Both the position numbers and the translations under genes were made by a program. This document shows positions 1 to 5,615 of a stretch of DNA of 7,135 nucleotides, piece after piece. The stretch covers positions 1 to 7,135 of the forward strand of contig JAXDLK010000216.1 in the NCBI GenBank assembly GCA_034666665.1, read 5' to 3'. Within the stretch, counting starts at the first letter, position 1. Every line of letters begins with the position of its first letter. The DNA is from JAXDLK01 sp034666665. Lineage in GTDB: Bacteria > Desulfobacterota > Binatia > JACPRU01. The notes under the pieces are model-generated. The model ran no database searches. It had not been told where the DNA came from and was given only the letters and a program-made list of their open reading frames with translations.

Positions 1-242
1 GCGGTGAGCGGCAAGACTCGATCCTCGAACCATTCCGGGAGGTCCAGCTCCAGCCAGCGCCGGAGCGTCTCCTTCCGAGCGCCGTCCGCCAGCATCTCCA
101 CCCCCCTGCGGATCTCGCCCAGGGACAGGACGCTCACGTGGAACGCGGTGTCGGGCGCACGTTCGAGCCACTCGACGACGTTTCGTGCCGGTCGCAGCCG
201 GACGAACTCGGAGATCACGTGGGTGTCGACGAGGTAGCTCAC
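1..242 (-). CDS. PIN-domain ribonuclease toxin, VapC/FitB type (3' end cut by window edge)
   Basis: Toxin half of a type II toxin-antitoxin pair; PIN-domain toxins are Mg2+-dependent ribonucleases that cleave RNA until neutralised by their antitoxin. The visible 80 residues begin SYLVDTHVISEF, the usual PIN N-terminus with the first acidic metal ligand at Asp6, and Glu12. A second conserved block, VSVLSLGEIRRGVE, places the family Glu at about residue 43. The C-terminal half with the remaining acidic residues lies beyond position 1. The start is a GTG at 242-240 that overlaps the antitoxin stop codon in a GTGA arrangement, so the two genes are translationally coupled. A stretch rich in W/L/E (RRWLELDLPEWFEDR) follows, as in FitB-like members. 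The family call is firm; the RNA target cannot be read from sequence. Confidence 0.9.
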   Translation of the reverse strand, partial: MSYLVDTHVISEFVRLRPARNVVEWLERAPDTAFHVSVLSLGEIRRGVEMLADGARKETLRRWLELDLPEWFEDRVLPLT

Positions 243-487
243 AGGTCGAGGTCACGAACCGGCGAGCGATTGCGTTCGACCCGCAGCCTCGAACCGGCGA
301 GGGGCGACTCGCGGAGGAACTGGATGAACGACGGCTTACGCTTCTTCATCCGGTCGAAGTCTCGCTTCGAAACCACGACGACCGCGGGCGTCCCGCGTAG
401 CGTGATCTCCTGTGGACCGTCTCGCTGGGCGGACTGCACCAGCTCGCTCAGTCGCGCCTTCGCTTCTTGGAGTTGCCAACGCGCCAT
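239..487 (-). CDS. Phd/YefM-family antitoxin
   Basis: 82-residue antitoxin partner of the overlapping PIN toxin. The N-terminal half has the Phd/YefM pattern: WQLQEAKARLSELV, then GPQEITLRGTPAVVVVSKRDFDR. In this family that part forms the dimeric DNA-binding fold. The C-terminal segment (about residues 50-82, with SFIQFLRESPL and a basic stretch before the end) is the likely toxin-wrapping tail. Start ATG at 487-485 is preceded by a GGGAG-type ribosome binding site about 8 nt upstream. A candidate promoter and inverted repeats lie just upstream, as expected for an autoregulated operon. Length and order (antitoxin first) are normal for the family, and nothing looks broken. Confidence 0.92.
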   Translation of the reverse strand: MARWQLQEAKARLSELVQSAQRDGPQEITLRGTPAVVVVSKRDFDRMKKRKPSFIQFLRESPLAGSRLRVERNRSPVRDLDL

Positions 488-503
488 CGACGATCTCCCA
501 GCT

Positions 504-516
504 AGTCAGACTGGTC
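504..516. promoter_or_regulatory. Candidate autoregulatory operator of the antitoxin-toxin operon
   Basis: Two short overlapping dyads sit between the -10 box and the antitoxin ribosome binding site: AGTC-A-GACT (504-512) and GAC-TG-GTC (509-516). They fall around the expected transcription start. Phd/YefM antitoxins typically bind short palindromes in exactly this position to repress their own operon. The dyads are seen directly; the binding role is inferred from the family. Confidence 0.4.
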
Positions 517-518
517 AG

Positions 519-548
519 ATATTACCTGGAGGCGTCGCCGCCGGTCAA
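519..548 (-). promoter_or_regulatory. Candidate sigma70-type promoter of the antitoxin-toxin operon
   Basis: Read on the minus strand there is a TTGACC -35 hexamer (548-543), an 18-nt spacer and a TAATAT -10 hexamer (524-519). It lies 32 nt upstream of the antitoxin ATG. The -10 region is a rare AT-rich patch in GC-rich DNA, which supports the call. No experimental support is possible here. Confidence 0.55.
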
Positions 549-650
549 CGCGCCGCGCACCCGGAGATCGTCTCCGTGAACACGAGTCTCACGCCGAAGG
601 GTCGAGAGTGGTCCAGCGGTCCAACGCAGAACCCGAGGGCGCCGAAGCGT

Positions 651-675
651 TCCGCCTCGGAGGCGCTGAGGCGGA
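651..675 (-). terminator. GC-rich hairpin directly downstream of the DUF2442 gene
   Basis: TCCGCCTC (651-658) and GAGGCGGA (668-675) form a perfect 8-bp stem with a 9-nt loop. It starts 3 nt after the stop codon of the minus-strand DUF2442 gene. There is no T-tract after the stem, so intrinsic termination would be weak. It may instead protect the 3' end of the transcript or be incidental in GC-rich DNA. Confidence 0.3.
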
Positions 676-678
676 GAG

Positions 679-936
679 TCAGTCCGTCGGAAAGCCCAAG
701 AGGCGAGCGACGGAGACGTCCTCGTCGAGCTCCGGCCAGTGGATGCCTACGCCGCCTCCGATGAGCCGCCAATTGGCCCGCTCTTTCGATGTTGCCTGCG
801 CTAAACGCGGGAACCACGACAGCGGAACGAACAACTCTCGCCCATCGACGAGGCGCACCGCGAACTTGTCTTCCGCTGGAAAGAAGATTTCAGCGGCGAG
901 CGGAGCCGGCTCTTCAGGGGCGCTTGAAGTGGTCAT
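679..936 (-). CDS. DUF2442 domain protein (partner of DUF4160)
   Basis: Small protein of 85 residues with the DUF2442 signature: DKFAVRLVDGRELFVPLSWFPRL, then NWRLIGGGVGIHWPELDEDVSV and a short end at LLGFPTD. Biochemical function is unknown; in many genomes it sits directly after a DUF4160 gene as a pair resembling a toxin-antitoxin module (from memory of the family). I prefer the ATG at 936 over the one at 957, because a GGGTGG ribosome binding site lies just before it and the earlier start gives only seven extra non-conserved residues. It overlaps the end of the DUF4160 gene by 23 nt, so the two are probably translationally coupled. A strong hairpin follows the stop. Confidence 0.85.
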   Translation of the reverse strand: MTTSSAPEEPAPLAAEIFFPAEDKFAVRLVDGRELFVPLSWFPRLAQATSKERANWRLIGGGVGIHWPELDEDVSVARLLGFPTD

Positions 937-1154
937 TCCACCCTTTCTCGAACTCATCTCGATTGCTTACCACAATCGCCTCGGCGCACGACAATTCCTG
1001 AACCTTCAGGCCTCGAGACCAGTCGAGTTTCACCGGGGCGAAGCCGGAACTCGGCCACTCCGTCACCCTTCTCAACGTGGACGTGCACCGGCTCGTTCCT
1101 CTCATCGCTGTAGAAGAAGAAACGAAAGCCTTCGAGATTTAGCAGCGTCGGCAT
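914..1154 (-). pseudogene. DUF4160 protein, frame broken by one base
   Basis: The N-terminal part reads MPTLLNLEGFRFFFYSDE, then EPVHVHVEKGDGVAEF, the hallmark of DUF4160. The C-terminal part, VKLDWSRGLKVQEL to the end at KGWNDHFKRP, is in a different frame. The switch is at a G4 run on the plus strand (1035-1038, CCCC in the gene). Removing one base there gives FRLRPVKLDWSRG, the continuous sequence expected of the family, about 80 residues. Start ATG at 1154-1152 is preceded by GAGG and gives the usual MPT N-terminus; an ATG four codons upstream is less likely. It forms a pair with the overlapping DUF2442 gene. The break is either a sequencing error or a real inactivation. Function is unknown, though the acidic, His-containing core is conserved. 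Confidence 0.82.
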
Positions 1155-1183
1155 CGAGCCTCGCATAGCAATTCATCGACGAC

Positions 1184-1197
1184 GCCGGTCGACCGGC
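1184..1197. promoter_or_regulatory. Perfect 14-bp palindrome upstream of the DUF4160-DUF2442 pair
   Basis: GCCGGTCGACCGGC is its own reverse complement. It lies in the 79-nt gap between the stop of the upstream DUF2442 gene (1234) and the DUF4160 start (1154), about 30 nt before that start. Its size and place suit a dimeric repressor site controlling the pair. It is not followed by a T-tract in the direction of transcription, so a terminator is unlikely. Confidence 0.3.
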
Positions 1198-1233
1198 AAA
1201 ACGACACACGCAGCCGCAAACCGGCTCGAGGCT

Positions 1234-1506
1234 TTACGATTCGGACGTCGCGAGGGTCTTCGCCGCTGCGACGACGAGGTCGTAGAGGAATTCGGGGGCC
1301 AGGTCGGCTCCGCACGCCCAGGTGACGGTACCGAGCTCGGGACTTACGCTCAGCTCCGTGAACCGCTCCGGGTCTTCGAGCGGCGCGAAGACGCCCTCAA
1401 AGCGGATCACGGATTCGAGGTCTATGTCACCCTCTAGGCCGTCCTCGAACCGTAGGCGAACGCGGTAACCCCCTAGCGGTCGTGCGTATACGACGTCCTT
1501 CAGCAC
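1234..1506 (-). CDS. DUF2442 domain protein, second type
   Basis: 90-residue protein of the DUF2442 family but from a different branch than the gene at 679-936. It begins VVYARPLGGYRVRLRFEDG, continues with VIRFEGVFAPLEDPERF, then SPELGTVTWACGADLAPEFLYD, a typical C-terminal block. The function of the family is unknown. Start is GTG at 1506-1504, with GGAG six nt upstream; that site overlaps the TAG of a possible short upstream frame, which would couple the two. No DUF4160 gene lies directly upstream, so this copy appears solitary. The last residues (AAAKTLATSES) are not conserved. Confidence 0.85.
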   Translation of the reverse strand: MLKDVVYARPLGGYRVRLRFEDGLEGDIDLESVIRFEGVFAPLEDPERFTELSVSPELGTVTWACGADLAPEFLYDLVVAAAKTLATSES

Positions 1507-1509
1507 GTC

Positions 1510-1671
1510 CTACTCCAGAGGCGCGATGGGCTCGAGGCGCTCCAGTCGCCGTGCGCGTTCCCAATCCCCGAGAAGCTCCGGCATGTAGAAGCCAGGCCTT
1601 TCGAGCCGATCTCCCTCGCGTCGACGGGTCGATCGTCCCCTTTCATTCCGCGCCGAAAGTCGTCGAGAATC
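1510..1671 (-). other. Open frame upstream of DUF2442, possibly a decayed gene; rest of 1507-1849 without a recognisable gene
   Basis: Between the DUF2283 stop and the second DUF2442 start are about 340 nt without a convincing gene. On the minus strand a frame stays open from 1671 to a TAG at 1512-1510. It includes GFYMPELLGDWERARRLE and ends four nt before the DUF2442 GTG. An ATG at 1584 would give 24 residues. The residue mix looks coding-like (a charged helix), and an adjacent frame upstream reads IAPEILDDFRRGMKGDDRP. It could therefore be the tail of a partner gene with a lost frame, but I recognise no family. Upstream, TGCTATACG on the minus strand (1727-1719) resembles an extended -10 box, without a clear -35. 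TCCGTGG/CCACGGA (1793-1799/1817-1823) can pair downstream of the DUF2283 stop but has no T-tract. Confidence 0.2.
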
Positions 1672-1849
1672 TCAGGTGCGATTGCTTACGCGAACTCATT
1701 CACGTCGAGCAGGACGAACGTATAGCAAAAATCAGAGGACACGACCGCGGACGGTGCAGGCGACGCTCGTTCTCACCCGCGGCATCGTCGGGTCCGTGGC
1801 GTGGCGGTGGCCGCGACCACGGAGGAGCGCCGATGTGCGGCCGTAGCTC

Positions 1850-2089
1850 CTACCGACTGAGGGGAATCTCGCGCCGCTCGCCGAGCGCCTCGTTGACGAC
1901 GACCAAAGCCCCACCGTCGCCTGCGGTGAGCTGTTCGTTGGCGTTCAAGAGCTCGATCCCGTAGACGGTGCCGTCCGGCGTGAGATCCACGTTCAGTTCA
2001 TCGCTCACACGGACGGTCTCGACCTGCGCCGTCTTCTCGTGCAGGCGAATGTAGGCGACGTTTCGAGCGGGGTCGTAAGTGAGCTTCAC
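1850..2089 (-). CDS. DUF2283 domain protein
   Basis: 79-residue member of DUF2283. The signature is clear: MKLTYDPARNVAYIRL, then a Thr/Val-rich strand with VSDELNVDLTPDGTVYGIELLNAN, matching the family core of YD..., ...YI.L..., and ...D...G...GIE.L. Molecular function is unknown; the gene is commonly found beside DUF4258 genes, as here, in an arrangement like a toxin-antitoxin pair (from memory of the family). Start is GTG at 2089-2087, four nt after the DUF4258 stop, so the pair is very likely one transcript. The ribosome binding site is weak (AGAGA), which fits coupling to the upstream gene. The final 20 residues (VVVNEALGERREIPLSR) are variable in the family. Confidence 0.88.
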   Translation of the reverse strand: MKLTYDPARNVAYIRLHEKTAQVETVRVSDELNVDLTPDGTVYGIELLNANEQLTAGDGGALVVVNEALGERREIPLSR

Positions 2090-2093
2090 ATCT

Positions 2094-2343
2094 CTAGAAG
2101 TACTTCACCACTGGGGTGATTGCGAGCCAATCACAATCCTCCTCGACCGCGTAGACCTCGAGCTGCTTGGTCGCGTAACCCGCCCCCGCCACGTCCCTCC
2201 GAACGCGAAGTTCCGCCGGAAGCCGGTCCGCCCGAACTTGCCCGCGAAACGCTCCCCGGATTCGATGGTCGTCCTCGCTTCCCCTCGGTCGCGCCGCGCT
2301 CCGCCATGCGTTCCAGAGCATGCGGATGAAAGCGTACGCTCAC
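2094..2343 (-). pseudogene. DUF4258 protein, frame broken at two sites
   Basis: The gene begins SVRFHPHALERMAERGATE, the N-terminal His/Glu/Arg-rich block of DUF4258. It ends GYATKQLEVYAVEEDCDWLA followed by ITPVVKYF, the family's C-terminal strands. The middle, RTTIESGERFAGKFGRTG plus FRRNFAFGGTWRGR, is in a third frame. Adding one G to the GGGG run (plus-strand 2281-2284) joins the first and middle parts. Adding one G in the G-rich stretch at 2179-2187 joins middle and end, preferably as WRGRGYATKQ. The result is about 83 residues, normal for the family. Start is GTG at 2343-2341 with GGAG eight nt upstream. DUF4258 proteins are small, probably RelE-like or nuclease-like toxin candidates, but the activity is unproven. 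The breaks are either assembly errors or real decay. Confidence 0.82.
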
Positions 2344-2510
2344 AGCCCCCGCTCCTATCCTCGTCGCTTCGAGGCGGTCAACGTCTCACCTCAGCGAATT
2401 ACGTGGATTGGGCGAAGGCGCTTCCGTCTTCGAAACGAACGACCTCGGCCCGCCTGCCGCAGTTCATGCGCGAGGAGCTGAAGCTCCCTTAAGCGCGGCT
2501 ACGCTCGGCG

Positions 2511-2560
2511 TGAGCCCTCTGCCATCCTGGGAGAGGGTGGCCGAAGGCCGGGTGAGGGTT
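2511..2560. repeat. REP-like palindromic element with two hairpins
   Basis: CCCTCT-G-CCA (2515-2524) pairs with TGG-G-AGAGGG (2528-2537), nine base pairs with one internal mismatch and a 3-nt loop. It is directly followed by GGCC-GAA-GGCC (2539-2549). The flanking motif GGGTGAGGGTT completes a GAGAGGGTGGCCGAAGGCCGG type sequence of the kind dispersed between genes in many high-GC genomes. It starts at the stop codon of the PHM-like gene. It could end or stabilise that transcript and insulate it from the small-gene region. Confidence 0.55.
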
Positions 2561-3944
2561 CAGTGACGGACGCTTTTACCGAGGCCGGTGACAGAGGCAG
2601 CCGCCGCTACAACCCCGCCCTGCAGCGGCGGCCGTAGTACGGCAGCGCCGCTAGGAGCTGCGGCCGTCGGGTCAGCGACGTTGACGCCGTCTGGTCCGGC
2701 GCCATCGTCGCAGATGCCGCTGTCGCTCGGCGACTTCCACACACGGCCGGGCGTGCCGACGGAATCGACGTCGCCGTCCTCGAGGTGTGACGTCGCGTCC
2801 TCGTTCACGCTTCCATCTGCGTTGAGCACGCGATCGAGCGGCCAGTACATGATGATCGGGATGCACATCGCATCCTTCCCCGTGTTCGAGAAAACCAGGC
2901 TCGACGGTACGCAGCGCCCGGTGTGGCTGCCGTCGGCCGGGCAGTAGCTCGGTGCGGCGTATGGACCGTCGACGGGGCGGCCGCGGTCGTCGGTCGCGGG
3001 ATTCGGCGGGCAGTCTTCGGGATATTTCGCGACTCCGAACCCGACCAGATTGATCGGCTCTCCCGGCGGTACGCCCATGATCCGCTCGCACGCGTAACGG
3101 ACCCGGTACACCGAAGGATCCTGGTGCCCGTAGAGCGCGTCACCGAGGGGACCGTCCTCGACCGCGGCGCGCACCGCGGGATCGTCGATCTGGTCGGTCT
3201 GATTGACTCCGTGTCGATGATGCACGACGTCCGGATCGCCTGGCCCTTGCGCAAGATCAGCGGCCCGTCCGGCTGCCGCCAGTACTCGCAGACCTTCGGC
3301 TCGAAGTAGTCGTATCCTTCGTACGCGTGCGCCGCCGGCACGCCTGCTGCCATCGCGCCGCACGCGGGATCGCTCGAGGCCACCCGTGGCGGATTCGCCG
3401 GCAGCACGTCGATCGTGCTCTTCACCATGTTCTCGTGGCTGTGAATCGTCATCATGCCGATCGCCAGGTCGAACGGCGCGTACCAGACGGTGTCCTCCGG
3501 CATGATCGTGTACGGCGGAACGAACGTCGTCGAATTGCTCGCGACGAAATCGAAGGAGAGGCTCACCGGCTTCAACGACTCGTCCGACGCGGGCGCGGTG
3601 AAGAGCTGCAGGATCATCTCACCGATCGCGCCGCCCTTTTGCTTGCGGAAGTTCCGGCGCACCGTACTGCCGTAGTCGGGCGGCTCATCCGAGATCACGT
3701 GCTGGTTGCAGAACCAAAGCGGATCCTCGACCTCGCCGAAGGCGCGGCCGGGCGGCAGGTCGATCGTCGATCGGCCCTGTCGAGCCGCCGTGGCGCGGAA
3801 CGTCGAGAACTCGTGCCTCAGCGGCTGGCAGTGCGGAGAATACCCGCTCGGCCGCGAGGAATCCTCGAGACCGGCGCAGCGCACGGCGGGCCGCAGCTCC
3901 GGATGCGTCTCGTAGTCCGCGAGCGCCGGGTCGGAACGTGACAC
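2560..3944 (-). pseudogene. Putative PHM-like copper monooxygenase-type protein, frame broken once, start uncertain
   Basis: Two frames give one protein of about 460 residues. The upstream frame carries EDPLWFCNQHVISDEP, later DLAIGMMTIHSHENM, then PDGPLILRKGQAIRTSCIID. The downstream frame continues GVNQTDQIDDPAV, VRYACERIMGVPPGEP, and a Cys/Gly/Asp-rich region before an Ala-rich end. The order NQH, HSH, LxLxKGxxIxxxC and a late Met resembles the CuB half of peptidylglycine alpha-hydroxylating monooxygenase-type proteins, where HxH and Met bind copper. Adding one base at the CC pair near 3209-3210 joins the frames as CIIDTGVNQ. Several cysteines suggest an exported protein, but no signal peptide is seen. 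The upstream frame stays open into the HTTM gene, with an ATG at 4163; a GTG at 3944 is the first likely start after the HTTM stop. The N-terminus may hide another break. Confidence 0.5.
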
Positions 3945-3997
3945 AAAGCGCCGAGCCTGGTTTGTGGCAAACGACGGACCGCACCCCGGAAACAGAT

Positions 3998-5491
3998 TCA
4001 GAACGGCGGGATTTCCGTCCGCGGCCGGCACGGGCCACCGGCGGTCCAGCGGACGTAGGGGTACGAAACCGGGTCGCTCGGATCCTTCGGATTGCGGCGG
4101 TCTCCGTAGGAGATCAAGCGCACTTCCTCGAGCTGGAGCTCCGTCCGGTGGCTCGAGTTCCACCTACGGCAAAGGAAGCTCGCGGTCGTCTCCCGCAGAT
4201 CTTTGAATTCTTCCGCGTTCAAACGCCAGAAGAGGTGGCGCCAATTCTGATTCGGCAGCCTCGCGGACGGCCATTCCGGCTTCTGCGGATCCGGGATGCC
4301 GCCGGTCAGGACGTCGACGGCGGACGGAATCTGCGTCGTTCCGAACGCGACATACCAGAGATCACCTCGCGGCGGATGCTCGAGCATGCTCCATTTCTGC
4401 GCGAGCGCCGTGGCCCCCCCGAGCCACCAGAAACCTGAGGGAAGGATCCTGGCGATGCCGCCGAACGAGGGCAGCGTTGCGAGGTTCCAAACCAGCACGA
4501 ACAGGGCGAGCGCTCCGACGGCGATCGCCCAGGCGCGATGCAAGAGCCCTCGTTCGACCACATCGTCTCCGCCGATGCGGGGCGGAATCTCGGTAGCGGT
4601 TGAAAGGCGGCGAGCCGGTACGAGTCGGTCCCACGCCGAGGTCGGGATGAACAAGGTCAGCGCTACGAGACACACGTACGAGAACCATCCGAGACGCAGC
4701 GTTCGATCGAGCAGGATGTGCAGCGGGACCAAAAGACCGAGCCCGACCAACCGCGTGCGGTCGGTCCTCCACGGCGAGAGGAGGAGAAATGGCGCCGCCA
4801 ATTGGATCGCGACGGTCGCGAACGTGAACGATTTCGTCAGCGTGGGAAACCGAACCAGAGCGCGCCCGGATGGCTGGGCGAACCAGCTTGCCGAAAAGAA
4901 TTCCTGTAGCGCGTGACCGCTCAGCCACTCGGCGTTCAGCTTCCAGATGCCGGAGAAGCCGTACATCCAGCAGATCTGCAGGAGGATCGCCGCGCAAGCC
5001 ACGGTGCTTCCTCGAGCGCGGGGGACCGATGAGGGTCGGTCCGCGTCATCCATCGACGCGCGGGCGCCGAGAGGAAGGAGGCTTCCCCACAAGAGCAACA
5101 GCCGGAGAAGATCGTCCCCGTCGTTACCGAGCAGGGGTGAACGATTCTGCAGAGACGTGAGAAGGATCCACGATCCGGCCGTCGCGATCCGCGTCTCGTA
5201 ACCCACGAGCATGGCGGCGGCCGCAAGCCCGGAGAGCAGAAATAGGACGCCCGCAGCCTGCGGCGAGCCCGCGAGAAGGTGAAGCGACCAGCGACCCGTC
5301 CCGGTCAAGAGACGATTCACGTACTCCGCCGGAAGCGCAGCGTCCGCGGTGTAAAACGCATCGAGATCGAACGACCGGATCGCCAGATCCGCGAGCACGA
5401 GCGTAGCGACGAGTACTCGAAAAACGGCGAGGGAGCGGTCGTCGATCGCGAAGATCGATCGCAGGCGGCCATGTGCGGGGGCGGCGCTCAA
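3998..5491 (-). CDS. HTTM-domain integral membrane protein (vitamin K-dependent gamma-carboxylase-related family)
   Basis: 497-residue polytopic inner-membrane protein. Residues 17-145 carry the HTTM pattern: IDDRSLAVFRVLVATLVLAD, LVGYETRIATAGSWILLTSL, QNRSPLLGNDGDDLLRLLLL. Hydrophobic segments lie near 22-40, 78-98, 103-116, 128-144, 162-185, 222-240, 247-264, 268-284 and 320-342. The soluble C-terminal region (about 370-497) has WSML, RLPNQNWRHLFWRL and a CRRWN motif common in bacterial members. The family name comes from the membrane region shared with vitamin K-dependent gamma-carboxylases; the bacterial substrate is unknown. The start is TTG at 5491-5489 with a weak ribosome binding site; I see no better in-frame start upstream, so the N-terminus is slightly uncertain. 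The frame is intact. It lies 124 nt after groEL and just before the PHM-like gene, probably in one transcript with the latter. Confidence 0.82.
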   Translation of the reverse strand: MSAAPAHGRLRSIFAIDDRSLAVFRVLVATLVLADLAIRSFDLDAFYTADAALPAEYVNRLLTGTGRWSLHLLAGSPQAAGVLFLLSGLAAAAMLVGYETRIATAGSWILLTSLQNRSPLLGNDGDDLLRLLLLWGSLLPLGARASMDDADRPSSVPRARGSTVACAAILLQICWMYGFSGIWKLNAEWLSGHALQEFFSASWFAQPSGRALVRFPTLTKSFTFATVAIQLAAPFLLLSPWRTDRTRLVGLGLLVPLHILLDRTLRLGWFSYVCLVALTLFIPTSAWDRLVPARRLSTATEIPPRIGGDDVVERGLLHRAWAIAVGALALFVLVWNLATLPSFGGIARILPSGFWWLGGATALAQKWSMLEHPPRGDLWYVAFGTTQIPSAVDVLTGGIPDPQKPEWPSARLPNQNWRHLFWRLNAEEFKDLRETTASFLCRRWNSSHRTELQLEEVRLISYGDRRNPKDPSDPVSYPYVRWTAGGPCRPRTEIPPF

Positions 5492-5615
5492 CGAGATTCG
5501 CTTGCGGCTCCGATCAGCCGTGACGACCTTCGGTACGGCAACGCGACCAGCGCACGCCCGTACATCGCGTCGCCGTCCCCTAGAATCCGTGCAATGAGCA
5601 GCGGCGCGCGGGAGG
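5492..5615. other. Gap between the chaperonin and HTTM genes, no clear signal
   Basis: 124 nt between the chaperonin stop and the HTTM start. I see no strong hairpin with T-tract and no good promoter. A minus-strand ATG at about 5565 opens a short 24-codon frame ending TGA over the HTTM TTG, which could be a leader peptide but has no family match. Co-transcription of the two genes is possible but not shown. Confidence 0.3.

Noticed and set aside
138..764. Long plus-strand open frame of 208 codons
   Set aside because: It is antisense to the PIN toxin, antitoxin and DUF2442 genes, is rich in Arg/Ser/Pro as expected of a GC-driven shadow, and matches no family.
1154..1234. Palindrome 1184-1197 as a transcription terminator
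   Set aside because: On the transcribed strand the T-run is before the stem, not after it.
2343..2381. TTGACC (2381-2376, minus) as a -35 box for the DUF4258-DUF2283 pair
   Set aside because: The matching -10 position is poor (ATAGGA) and would put the transcript start on top of the ribosome binding site.
2395..2486. Short minus-strand frame with RRAEVVRFEDGSAFAQST in the 2344-2510 gap
   Set aside because: About 30 codons, no good ribosome binding site and no family match; too little to call a gene.
2079..2492. Plus-strand open frame of 137 codons covering 2079-2492
   Set aside because: It lies opposite the DUF4258 gene whose motifs are clear; the tail beyond 2343 has no family match.
3327..3941. 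Plus-strand open frame of 204 codons
   Set aside because: Antisense to the PHM-like gene; the composition (very high Arg/His) is typical of a shadow frame, while the opposite strand has recognisable motifs.
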